From the NCBI RefSeq assembly GCF_943736995.1, contig NZ_CALSFT010000002.1, forward strand, positions 1,302,001-1,366,000: 64,000 bases of DNA, in the 5' to 3' direction. Below the pieces are notes generated by a model, which saw only the letters and a program-made list of their open reading frames with translations, searched no databases and was not told where the DNA came from. Origin of the DNA: Sporosarcina sp. Marseille-Q4943 (GTDB lineage Bacteria; Bacillota; Bacilli; Bacillales_A; Planococcaceae). Made by a program: the position numbers and the translations under genes. Positions 6,546-14,429 of the stretch are shown piece after piece. The stretch's first letter is position 1, and the number at the start of each line of letters is the position of its first letter.

Positions 6546-7775
6546 ATGAGATGTAATAGCTGTGGTGCTGAAAATCAAAAAGATAGCGTTTATTGTAACA
6601 AATGTGGCACTAATTTGTCGCAGAGTATCGGAAAAGAAAAGGATTCTAGTAATACATATATAGCAAAGCGTAATACTATGAGAAGCAAAAAAGTTATTTT
6701 TGGATCTACAATATCATTGATAATTATGGTGTCTATCCTGTTATTCTTCTATATAAATAATCCGGTAAATGCCTTTAAATCTGAAATAAATAGTAATAAT
6801 GATAAAGCTGCTTTAGATATATATGAGAAGAAGATTAATGGAAAGGTTGATAATGAAACTAAAGCGAAATCATTTCTAATAGAAGAGGCGAAGCAAGTTA
6901 AAGAGTCATTTAAAAATCAACAAATAGATTACGGGGATGCGAAAGAAAAATTAGATACTATTAAAAATACAAGATTAGTTTCTTCGGATGTAAATAAAAT
7001 TAATGCTTATATTAAACAATTACATGACTCACGAATTGCCTTCGAAAAAGCAAGGGAATATCAGAAAGAGAAGAATTATAGCAGTGCTATTAGAGAATAT
7101 CAAAAAGTAATTAAAGAAGATGATAATTACAGTGCGGCCAATGGTGAAATAAAAGACATAAAAGAGAAATACAAGAAAGAGGTATTAAGCGAGGTTGAAG
7201 AAAACATAAATTCGAAGGACTATGATTCAGCTGTTACATTACTTAAAGAGGCATCTCTAGTAATATCAGATGATAAGGATATCATTTCTAAATTAGCGAT
7301 CTATAAGGAAAAATTAGATGAACAAAAAGCTATACAAAAGAGGGAAGAGATTGAAAAGGCAAAAGCAGAACAAATAGTGGTCGTAGAAAGTTCTAAGATT
7401 TTTGTGCAATCTACGGAATATAAAGCACTCTATCCTGATATGATTCAGGTGATTGTAAAGAATAAATCCGATAAAACAATAAAAAGTATGTCAATTGGAT
7501 CGGTAGGCTATGACAAAAATGGCTATCCGGTAAAAATCAAAACACAGTATTCTTTTTCTGACGGGAATTATGAATTTGTTGGTAATGGTGAAGATGTGAA
7601 TATAGTTGCGGGAGGAACGTATGGACAAGACGTTGGATGGAGTCTTGATGATCGACACGGCATTTCAAAAACTATATCTTGCGTAAAAAGTGTTTCCTTT
7701 TACGACGGTACAACATGGGAAAATCCTTATTATAGCTATTGGATTGAAGAGTATAAGGGGAAACCATTAAATTAG
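6546..7775 (+). CDS. Zinc-ribbon, single-pass membrane protein with TPR-like repeats
   Basis: 409 residues. N-terminal zinc ribbon (CNSCG...CNKCG, residues 3-22), one membrane segment (about 50-70), then a helical region with Glu/Lys-rich repeats resembling TPR (YSSAIREYQKVIKED; YDSAVTLLKEA), a coiled coil near 255-280 and a beta-rich C-terminal domain (SDKTIKSMSIGSVGYDKNGY) like DUF5780. The C-terminal part is probably outside the cell. Similar architectures occur in Bacillus envelope or stress proteins of unknown function. Start supported by GGAGTG ten bases upstream. Lower GC than its neighbours. Confidence 0.65.
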   Translation: MRCNSCGAENQKDSVYCNKCGTNLSQSIGKEKDSSNTYIAKRNTMRSKKVIFGSTISLIIMVSILLFFYINNPVNAFKSEINSNNDKAALDIYEKKINGKVDNETKAKSFLIEEAKQVKESFKNQQIDYGDAKEKLDTIKNTRLVSSDVNKINAYIKQLHDSRIAFEKAREYQKEKNYSSAIREYQKVIKEDDNYSAANGEIKDIKEKYKKEVLSEVEENINSKDYDSAVTLLKEASLVISDDKDIISKLAIYKEKLDEQKAIQKREEIEKAKAEQIVVVESSKIFVQSTEYKALYPDMIQVIVKNKSDKTIKSMSIGSVGYDKNGYPVKIKTQYSFSDGNYEFVGNGEDVNIVAGGTYGQDVGWSLDDRHGISKTISCVKSVSFYDGTTWENPYYSYWIEEYKGKPLN

Positions 7776-7901
7776 GTTTTATTAGGTAAGAAAGAGAATA
7801 AAATTCAGTCTGCGACTTCCATTGACATTTCTTTTGGGGCAAGTTATAACAGAGGACCAATCCATCAACGATCAACATCATGGGTTTCTAGTTCCCAAGA
7901 T

Positions 7902-7930
7902 TTGCGACCTAAATAATGCTTTGATAAAAT
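7902..7930 (+). promoter_or_regulatory. Promoter of radC operon (leader family copy B)
   Basis: TTGCGA at 7902-7907, a 17-bp spacer, TAAAAT at 7925-7930. It shares the TTTGC(T/G)A -35 core with the promoters of copies A and C. Confidence 0.7.
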
Positions 7931-7937
7931 ATGTATA

Positions 7938-8137
7938 ACCATTAGTTTTTAAGTCATCTTTTAGATGAACGTCGTTATACCTTTTAGATATATTAAAAAG
8001 GAGTGCGACAAAAATTATCTTGCCTTTGTATTCTCTATTAAAGAGAAGGTCAGGCTGATGTAACAAGTACATCACAAAATTGCTTAGAGCATAATCATAT
8101 GGGATATTTACGCTTTTTAGCGTGATATATATTAAAA
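7938..8137 (+). promoter_or_regulatory. Structured leader RNA, copy B
   Basis: Same hairpin order as copy A. P1 TCATCT/AGATGA (7954-7968). P2 GTCG/CGAC (7971-7974 with 8006-8009), inner CCTTTT/AAAAGG. P3 GCCT/AGGC (8022-8025 with 8052-8055), inner TCTC/GAGA with the CTATT loop. P4 GATGT/ACATC (8057-8073). P5 ACGC/GCGT (8110-8123). Then GATATATATTAAAA and the terminator. Stem sequences differ from A and C while pairing is kept, the mark of a conserved RNA fold. Confidence 0.7.
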
Positions 8138-8176
8138 GTCGATTGATTCCTTCGGGAAACGATCGGCTTTTTTTGT
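8138..8176 (+). terminator. Leader terminator B
   Basis: GTCGAT...GATCGGC stem with TTCC/GGAA inside and a seven-T tail, located before the first gene of the operon. Nearly identical to terminators A2 and C1. Confidence 0.85.
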
Positions 8177-8208
8177 TTTAAAAACTTATTGGAAAAGGAG
8201 CGGTTTAA

Positions 8209-8457
8209 ATGGTTGGAAAACAATTGGAACGTCTAGTTTCTAATTCTAAACAAGGAAGTGCAGAAAAATCATTCGTGTGCTATGTGGATGAAAAGAAGGA
8301 AAAGAAATTCCTGGTCTTTAAATTCGGTGAAATTTACCTACTCGATAGCAGAGGAGAAATTGAAAAGCTGAATTCGTTAACCGATATTGAAGACATTTTT
8401 CTGTCCATTGAAAAAGGCGATGTAAAAGTGATTGGCAGCGGAAATATCGGAATATAA
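8209..8457 (+). CDS. Small hypothetical protein, 82 aa
   Basis: First gene behind leader B, with an AAAAGGAG ribosome site. The sequence (KEKKFLVFKFGEIYLLDSRGEIEKL) predicts a small beta-rich fold with a helical N-terminus; no family recognised. It is followed after 14 bp by the next gene, so they are co-transcribed. A role in recombination or replication is only suggested by the operon. Confidence 0.6.
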   Translation: MVGKQLERLVSNSKQGSAEKSFVCYVDEKKEKKFLVFKFGEIYLLDSRGEIEKLNSLTDIEDIFLSIEKGDVKVIGSGNIGI

Positions 8458-8471
8458 AGGAGGATATTAAA

Positions 8472-8834
8472 ATGGTACTTGCAAAGGCAGAGGTCATTGA
8501 AAACATGGAAGAGGCAATTAAGCTAGGAAGGGAAATTGAACGTGTTGAATCGGCGCTGAAAGCTATGAAAGCTCAGTTGAAGTCGTTCGTGGATAACAAT
8601 GGTCCGGTAGATACTGGTGACGTTATTTGGGATTACACTATATCAGCATCGTGGCAATTCGATGAAAAGGGTATGAAGGAATTAGCTCAAAATATGGTGC
8701 TTGAAGGTGTGAATCCGTGGAAAATGCTGAACATCACTGCTTCCAATCTGAAAAAGATGGGCTGGGATGATGCAGTGATTGCAAAAATGGGCGAAAAAAA
8801 GGAGACGCGTCGATTCGCATCTCGGAAAAAGTGA
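8472..8834 (+). CDS. Hypothetical phage/plasmid-type protein, 120 aa
   Basis: The N-terminal half is a coiled-coil-like helix (MEEAIKLGREIERVESALKAMKAQLKSF broken at about residue 40), followed by a small domain with WDYTISASWQF and NPWKMLNITASNLKKMG, and a basic tail. The pattern recalls host-nuclease-inhibitor or Mu Gam-like helpers in phage recombination cassettes, but similarity is weak. AAAGGAGG precedes the ATG. Second gene of the leader B operon. Confidence 0.6.
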   Translation: MVLAKAEVIENMEEAIKLGREIERVESALKAMKAQLKSFVDNNGPVDTGDVIWDYTISASWQFDEKGMKELAQNMVLEGVNPWKMLNITASNLKKMGWDDAVIAKMGEKKETRRFASRKK

Positions 8835-8953
8835 TTCATTAAAACCTAGTAGAATGATTATACCATAAAAAGCCTTCCACCGGGCAAGGAAAGAGTGGCA
8901 CATGAAAGCTTGTGCCGCTCGGCACTTGCTTTGTGTGAGAAAGGACAACGAAA

Positions 8954-9616
8954 ATGACAACGCAAAAATATATTACTTCTGCTCGCGAAGCAGTATCTAC
9001 TTACAATGCAGTGGGTTCTGAAAGTGTTATCGAATTGCAGGACATTTTAGCAGTCTTGATAGGTCCATCCGCAAAACCTGAATTCACTGGGCGACTGGCT
9101 GCACGGGGTATTCGTGAGTTGGTGGATATGACAGTAACCGAATTAAAAGAGGAAGGCATGACGCACAATGAAGCTCTTAGGGTTCATTCTGGCATGCTGA
9201 TTGCACGCAAGATGCGTTCGGCTGGAAAAGCAGATACGCGATACGTTATCCGTTCACCAGAAGATGCAGCAGCCTATATGATGGCCGAGATGACGAATCT
9301 GACACAAGAACATTTCGTAGTTATATTTTTGAATGTGAAGAATGAAGTACTTCATAAGAAGACCATTTTTATTGGTTCACTAAATTCATCGATAGTACAT
9401 CCTAGGGAGGTGTACAAGGAAGCAGTGAAACATAGTGCTGCCTCAATAATTTGTTTCCATAACCATCCCAGTGGGAGGCCGGATCCTTCACCTGAAGACA
9501 TTCAGGTTACGAAGAGATTGGCTGAGGCTGGGAGCGTGGTGGGAGTAGAGTTGATTGATCATGTTGTTATTGGTGACCATCAATTTATTAGTCTTAAGGA
9601 GAAAGGATATTTTTAA
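8954..9616 (+). CDS. radC: RadC/JAB-domain DNA repair-like protein
   Basis: 220 residues. The N-terminal helix-hairpin-helix-like part is atypical and short; residues about 95-220 form the JAB/MPN+ fold with the metal signature HNHPSGRPDPSPED (near residues 164-177) and upstream EHFVVIFLN. RadC-like proteins are common on plasmids and in phage recombination modules; their exact activity is unresolved despite the name. It is the last gene of the leader B operon and ends at a strong terminator. AAAGGA lies 11 bases before ATG. Confidence 0.9.
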   Translation: MTTQKYITSAREAVSTYNAVGSESVIELQDILAVLIGPSAKPEFTGRLAARGIRELVDMTVTELKEEGMTHNEALRVHSGMLIARKMRSAGKADTRYVIRSPEDAAAYMMAEMTNLTQEHFVVIFLNVKNEVLHKKTIFIGSLNSSIVHPREVYKEAVKHSAASIICFHNHPSGRPDPSPEDIQVTKRLAEAGSVVGVELIDHVVIGDHQFISLKEKGYF

Positions 9617-9629
9617 TGTAAATTAAATA

Positions 9630-9665
9630 GAGACGTTCCATTGCATTTTTGGAACGTCTTTTTAT
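9630..9665 (+). terminator. Terminator after radC
   Basis: GACGTTCC pairs with GGAACGTC around a 12-base loop and is followed by TTTTT. It closes the leader B operon. Confidence 0.9.
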
Positions 9666-9687
9666 ATATATTGAATTAATTAAAGAT

Positions 9688-10125
9688 TTATTTTACACGG
9701 ACCAATTGGCCATCTAAAGAAAGTCTTTTTCCTTCAGGACTCAACATAAAATATCCCGATTGATCATAATCAATTATTGATGGTTGAAAATAACCACCAA
9801 GATTGTTTTGCAGTTCATCAACCCAGAACTCAATATAAGTACCTTTCCTTACTTCCACCCCTTGTACTGCATAATGACCATTGATTTTTTGTACCAATGT
9901 TCCTTCGACTAATATGTCGGCCCTCGATTTTTCGATTAGCTCACTAATGGCAACGGCATGTTTTAGTATCTCTCGATACACAGCGAATTTATTACGTAAT
10001 TCAGAAGGCAGTTTTTCTTCATTAATTTTAGAAAAGAAATTGCTAAATAAAACCTCGTATTTCTGTGCTTCGATTACGATATCATCTGCACTGCTACTTA
10101 ATCTTTGTATTTCTTTCTTGTACAT
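9688..10125 (-). CDS. Hypothetical protein with DUF5348-like C-terminus
   Basis: 145 residues. The first ~85 residues are helical (SSSADDIVIEAQKYEVLF...); the last ~60 (HYAVQGVEVRKGTYIEFW, then GYFMLSPEGKRLSLDG) form a small beta-barrel-like unit resembling DUF5348, found in mobile-element proteins of Bacillales. AAAGGAGATAAAAA precedes the ATG on the minus strand. It marks the left edge of the restriction island. No function assigned. Confidence 0.6.
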   Translation of the reverse strand: MYKKEIQRLSSSADDIVIEAQKYEVLFSNFFSKINEEKLPSELRNKFAVYREILKHAVAISELIEKSRADILVEGTLVQKINGHYAVQGVEVRKGTYIEFWVDELQNNLGGYFQPSIIDYDQSGYFMLSPEGKRLSLDGQLVRVK

Positions 10126-10311
10126 TTTTTATCTCCTTTTTTTGTAAACGTAAACAAATACTTATGTCGAATGTATCATATTTTCAATGTAATTCGCTTG
10201 TGACAACGTTTATTTTTCTACTAGATGTGGAAAACACTACCTACGGTATATAGATAATAATATAGTGGGATAATAGGCTACTATTAATAAAAACAACTTC
10301 AACAATTGACA

Positions 10312-10351
10312 AAAAGGGTTGGAAAATAAATCGGTTTCCAACCCTTTTTGT
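10312..10351. terminator. Bidirectional terminator
   Basis: AAAAAGGGTTGGAAA pairs perfectly with TTTCCAACCCTTTTT: a 15-bp stem flanked by A and T tracts. It serves the minus-strand nuclease gene ending at 10395. Confidence 0.9.
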
Positions 10352-10394
10352 CTACAATCTGAGAGCGTAATGACTTACGCTATATTATTGACTT

Positions 10395-11177
10395 TTAATG
10401 TGCAGGTAAATCATCTAAGAGTTGATTAATATCCGAATTTAACCAGTGTAAAGGTAGTCCATAATTTATTTCTGCATCTAATGGGGTACGTAAATATATC
10501 TCATCTTCATTAAGGTTATATCTTCGTATTCGGAAGTTTATTGAATTTCTAAGATGCTGTAAGTTATTAATTAAAGTATTTGAAGGAGGTAAAACCCTCG
10601 TCTTCCAGGGACGATCTCCCCGGTGGAAAGTAAACCATGGTTCAACATCACGAGGTGAAATAAAATCATTATGATTTGCCCAACCAATAATTCTACCATT
10701 CACGGAATCTCGTTCTAATATACTTTCTGGATTTATACGGAGCTGAGGATTACTAAGCATGTCCTCAGAAAATTTCACCATAACATACCGGTCTGACATA
10801 GGTTGTCTTGTTTGTAAATCATAGAATTTATGGCGTTCAACTAGTAACCATTGTGCAAAAAACGAGGAACCCTTGATATCTAATCGATATGGTAATGTTT
10901 GACCATTTTGATGTATGGTTACGTCACCATTGTCGATATGCAATGGGTCTAAATAGTGATCAAAATTCAACTGAACCACTACGTTCTCATAATTGTCTTC
11001 AATTTCTTTCTTAAAAATATGCTCTGCCAATTTTCCGGAGAGCTGGTCTGCAATAAATGCATTTCGTTGTCTAGGGTTATTAGTACCGAATTGTCTTTGA
11101 CTTTGACTATTATATTGCCATGCCGTTAAAGCAAAATCATAACATTCCTGAATTAGCTGATTATTGATAGTAGCGAT
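10395..11177 (-). CDS. Candidate PD-(D/E)XK restriction endonuclease, probable ATC start
   Basis: The frame holds no ATG, GTG or TTG upstream of TTG 11030, yet it continues with protein-like sequence (FALTAWQYNSQ, RNAFIADQLSG) back to ATC 11177. AAGGAG lies nine bases before that ATC (11187-11192), so translation probably starts at ATC or the nearby ATA, giving 260 residues. GDVTIHQNG...LDIKGSS fits the D-(D/E)xK core of PD-(D/E)XK nucleases. It is downstream of the PLD nuclease gene in the same operon and opposite the methyltransferase, so a restriction role is likely; the fold assignment is inferred. A TTG start at 11030 (211 aa) is the alternative. Confidence 0.55.
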   Translation of the reverse strand: MATINNQLIQECYDFALTAWQYNSQSQRQFGTNNPRQRNAFIADQLSGKLAEHIFKKEIEDNYENVVVQLNFDHYLDPLHIDNGDVTIHQNGQTLPYRLDIKGSSFFAQWLLVERHKFYDLQTRQPMSDRYVMVKFSEDMLSNPQLRINPESILERDSVNGRIIGWANHNDFISPRDVEPWFTFHRGDRPWKTRVLPPSNTLINNLQHLRNSINFRIRRYNLNEDEIYLRTPLDAEINYGLPLHWLNSDINQLLDDLPAH

Positions 11178-11258
11178 GTTTATCCTCTCCTTACTAAATA
11201 ATTAATAGTCTTTAGGAACAATTAGTAAAAAAAGAGTTAAGCGGTATTCCGTAGCATC

Positions 11259-12236
11259 TTATACGCTGAAATCTAAATAGAAAGTTTCTTCATCAATTTT
11301 GAAAATCCGTACATAATCTCTTCCATATCTTCTTAGGTCATCTACCGAAACAAAAGATCCATATTCCAATCCCAAACGGTTACGAAAATATGTGCCTAAG
11401 ATGCTATTATTTTCTCGTGTATGTATTGCTTTTCGATTTTGTTGTGCCATTACACAAATTAACTCCTCGCCATCATCAGTTATCATTAAAAATGATTCTG
11501 CTAAAGGGGGGAAAAATTCCGGATTATTTTGATGGACACTTTTGGGCACTGATAAGTAAGCTTGATTAGGATTGCGACCTTCGCGTTGTCCCCAGTTTAA
11601 TCCTGAACGTGAAGGAACTACGCCGTTAGATAAAAGTGAAAGATCCACGTATTCCGTGTAATTGTGTGTAGGTGTAGTTAGTACTTCCATCTCTGAATGT
11701 TGAATTATATTATTTGTATTTGAATCAAATGATGTCCGTATACGTGTTGTAGTTGCTTCATAAAAGTTTACCTGTTGGCTAATTTCAGGATCTTGGCAGT
11801 CAAGTATATCTAGATCTGAGAAAATATCATCAATATTATCGTGTGTTGCTTCTACTAATATTTCATTTTGGCGCCCAAATCCGTTCATTGTAAAGTTTGC
11901 CGACCCAACAAAAACCTTTGAACTCAGACCAAATATCTCTTCTTGTAACCAATAATATACTTTACGGTGATTGCCGGGCCTACTAATTTGATAAAAAATA
12001 TTTAAGCGATCTGAAAATTGCTCAACTAAGTCAATAAATGTTCTATGTTGCCAAATGGCGAGGCCATCATGGGATACCATCCCAACGATTACATCTATTC
12101 TTAATTCCGGATATGTATGCAAGATGTGTTCTAGGTATAGAGGACTTACATAACCTGATAAAACTCTTAAATGTCGATAACCTTGATTGTAAGGGGTTGA
12201 TATTGTTGCACTCTCCAAACTATTAACTAAATACAA
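11259..12236 (-). CDS. PLD-superfamily restriction endonuclease, NgoFVII-like
   Basis: 325 residues. The catalytic signature is NHRKVYYW (HxK) followed by KVFVGSANFTMNGFGRQNE, the GSxN and N-x-E arrangement of phospholipase D-type nucleases such as BfiI and the NgoFVII family, which cut DNA without a metal ion. The N-terminus (HLRVLSGYVSP) is the first strand of the PLD half-domain; the C-terminal 150 residues are a beta-rich part that would recognise the site. TTG start with AAGGAGGT nine bases upstream. Divergent from the C5 methyltransferase, the layout of a type II restriction-modification pair. Confidence 0.8.
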   Translation of the reverse strand: MYLVNSLESATISTPYNQGYRHLRVLSGYVSPLYLEHILHTYPELRIDVIVGMVSHDGLAIWQHRTFIDLVEQFSDRLNIFYQISRPGNHRKVYYWLQEEIFGLSSKVFVGSANFTMNGFGRQNEILVEATHDNIDDIFSDLDILDCQDPEISQQVNFYEATTTRIRTSFDSNTNNIIQHSEMEVLTTPTHNYTEYVDLSLLSNGVVPSRSGLNWGQREGRNPNQAYLSVPKSVHQNNPEFFPPLAESFLMITDDGEELICVMAQQNRKAIHTRENNSILGTYFRNRLGLEYGSFVSVDDLRRYGRDYVRIFKIDEETFYLDFSV

Positions 12237-12549
12237 GACTGAGTACCTCCTTCAAGTTTGTTTATTCAATTGTATATATTACATAAAGAATATTCAATGA
12301 ATAATTAAAAAATACTAGAAAACTGTACAGGAAACCCATTCGATGTGCTATTTTACCTAAGCAAGATATATATGTTTACTTCATTTATTACACTAGTTTA
12401 TATTTGGAACTTGAAATCAAAGTCTAATCTATAATTCGACACACTTCGGGGCTGCAATTTCTTTGTATAAGGTGTACAATGAAAAGCATAGGGGTATGCA
12501 AGAACATACTTTCTTATTTATGGACAACCACTAAGGAGCGATGTCAGCG
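12237..12549. promoter_or_regulatory. Divergent control region of the R-M system
   Basis: AT-rich 300-bp gap between the PLD nuclease (-) and methyltransferase (+). A possible -10, TACAAT, sits at about 12474-12479 for the methyltransferase. No controller (C) protein gene is present. Nothing else recognisable. Confidence 0.4.
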
Positions 12550-13737
12550 ATGTCTAAAATGATTTTTAAAAAAGGTGAGCTTTTTAACGGTCCAGGTGGT
12601 CTTAGTTTGGCTGCGAAAAATGCAAGTGTAATCCACCCGGAAACAGGAAAAGAATATCGAATCGAGCATTTATGGTCGAATGATTATGACGCCGATGCAT
12701 GCAATACCTACCGCTTCAATATATGTGGGGATCCTAATGATACATCTGTACATTGTGGACCTGTAGAGGAATTACCAATTGGAGATAGGTCAGTTCTGGG
12801 CGACATAGATTGTTTTGCCTTTGGATTTCCTTGTAATGATTACAGTCAAGTTGGTGAAAAACAAGGACTAGATGGTAAATTCGGACCGTTATATTCATAT
12901 GGAGTCAAGGTATTAAAAGAATATCAGCCTAAGTTCTTTGTAGCGGAGAATGTCGGGGGTCTTCAAAGCGCAAATGAGGGACAAGCATTTATTCAGATTC
13001 TAACTGAGCTTGAAGAATGCGGATATAAACTCACACCTCATCTTTATAAATTTGAAGAATACGGAGTACCACAGTCACGTCATCGGATTATAATAGTTGG
13101 TATCAGAAATGACTTTTCAGAGAAGGGAATTGAGTTTAAGATTCCAGCACCGACAACATTAGCTTCGACTGATTATGTGACGTCTTATGAAGCAATTACA
13201 AATCCACCAATTCCAGAAGATGCTCCGAATAACGAGTTAACTCGTCACACTGCAAAGGTGAAAGAGATGCTAAGCTATATCCCTGCAGGTAGTAATGCTT
13301 GGTATCCTGGTATTCCAGAGCACTTACAACTAAAAGTAAAAGGTGCAAGATTAAGTTCCATTTATAAACGACTAGATCCTACACGTCCGGCATATACGGT
13401 AACTGGAAGTGGTGGTGGTGGAACTCATATGTATCACTGGGAAGAACTTCGAGCATTAACTAATCGGGAACGTGCACGTTTACAAACGTTTCCAGATGAT
13501 TTTGTTTTTAAAGGAAGTAAAGAAGCAGTACGGAAACAAATTGGTATGGCGGTGCCACCGAAAGGAGCACAGATTGTGTTTGAAGCCATACTTAAGACAT
13601 TTGCTGGAATTAACTATAAACATGTTCAACCAGTATCAAATCTTCAACTTGAAAACCTCAGGGGTAAACAAAAAATCACTTTAGATAAGACATATCCTTT
13701 AGAAAATGAAAAACAGTTGGTACTAACCTTCCGATAA
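12550..13737 (+). CDS. DNA (cytosine-5)-methyltransferase
   Basis: About 395 residues with ordered C5-MTase motifs: I as LFNGPGGLSLA (AdoMet loop), IV as GFPCNDYSQVG (Pro-Cys catalytic), VI as AENVGG, VIII as QSRHRIIIVG, then a target-recognition region and motif X near QIGMAVPPKGA. It would methylate the site cut by the nearby nuclease(s). By recall it resembles methyltransferases of GCNGC/GCSGC specificity paired with NgoFVII-type nucleases, but the site cannot be read from sequence alone. ATG 12541 lies only two bases after AAGGAG; ATG 12550, in the same frame, is better spaced. Confidence 0.9.
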   Translation: MSKMIFKKGELFNGPGGLSLAAKNASVIHPETGKEYRIEHLWSNDYDADACNTYRFNICGDPNDTSVHCGPVEELPIGDRSVLGDIDCFAFGFPCNDYSQVGEKQGLDGKFGPLYSYGVKVLKEYQPKFFVAENVGGLQSANEGQAFIQILTELEECGYKLTPHLYKFEEYGVPQSRHRIIIVGIRNDFSEKGIEFKIPAPTTLASTDYVTSYEAITNPPIPEDAPNNELTRHTAKVKEMLSYIPAGSNAWYPGIPEHLQLKVKGARLSSIYKRLDPTRPAYTVTGSGGGGTHMYHWEELRALTNRERARLQTFPDDFVFKGSKEAVRKQIGMAVPPKGAQIVFEAILKTFAGINYKHVQPVSNLQLENLRGKQKITLDKTYPLENEKQLVLTFR

Positions 13738-13812
13738 GTAGACTAATAGTAGAATGTTTTAATAAATCATGATAGAAGAGCGAAAATAACCGATAACAGG
13801 ATGAGTTTTAGG

Positions 13813-13861
13813 CTGTAAACAAACTTGGTGAAAATCAAGTTTGTTTACAGTCTTTTTATTT
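13813..13861 (+). terminator. Strong terminator after methyltransferase
   Basis: CTGTAAACAAACTTG pairs perfectly with CAAGTTTGTTTACAG around an eight-base loop, then TCTTTTTATTT. Confidence 0.95.
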
Positions 13862-14184
13862 AACAAAATGGTGAAAATCCCTACGCGAATTTGAAAGAAG
13901 TCGTTTATACGTGCAACTTTCGTGTTAGTTACTCGCTGTAATCTGTACCATAAAATTGATGCTCAAAAGAGGTTAGCGAAAAAATTCTGCCATTCTTTAT
14001 ATTGAAACATACCATAGGAGTCTTCCATGAAACCACTTGTTAAATATTCATAAGTAAAACATATACAATATACGCATGTAATTAACTATATTTCAATTAT
14101 ATTTAAATATATTTGAAATGTAGTATTGACAGAACAGTGTGTATATAGTAATTTATAATAAAAGATGAGCTTAGAGGTGTAAAA
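13862..14184 (+). promoter_or_regulatory. Intergenic region with promoter of the GHKL operon
   Basis: No gene. TTGACA at 14126-14131 is followed, after 17 bp, by TAATTT (14149-14154), with TATAAT slightly further downstream. It drives the three-gene operon at 14185-17574 independently of the methyltransferase. The upstream 250 bp show no coding. Confidence 0.5.
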
Positions 14185-14412
14185 ATGAGTAATAAGAAAA
14201 TGGAGAAGTTTGAAGAGCTTGCACAAAAAAGAGTTAGCGATACATTGAAGAAGTTGCAACTAATTGGAAATTTAGCTAACAAAAACAACTATGATTATAC
14301 TGATGGTCATGTCAAACAGATTATAGAGACATTAGAAAATGAAATAAAAGTACTCAAGAACAAATTCGTGGAAGAGAGTAAAGAACGGAGTACAGAATTT
14401 AAATTCAAATAA
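14185..14412 (+). CDS. Small coiled-coil protein preceding the GHKL ATPase
   Basis: 75 residues, almost all helix: EKFEELAQKRVSDTLKKL, then a turn NNYDYTDGHVKQI and a second heptad helix ETLENEIKVLKNKF. The ribosome site TAGAGGTG is well placed. The gene is 17 bp upstream of the GHKL ATPase and surely co-transcribed. Likely an oligomerisation or adaptor subunit of the same complex. Not recognised as a named family. Confidence 0.65.
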   Translation: MSNKKMEKFEELAQKRVSDTLKKLQLIGNLANKNNYDYTDGHVKQIIETLENEIKVLKNKFVEESKERSTEFKFK

Positions 14413-14429
14413 TCTAGGGGGTATATCTT

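Noticed and set aside
8835..8953. Terminator before radC
   Set aside because: GGCAC/GTGCC hairpins exist at about 8896-8920, but no T tract follows; more likely a structured 5' region of radC.
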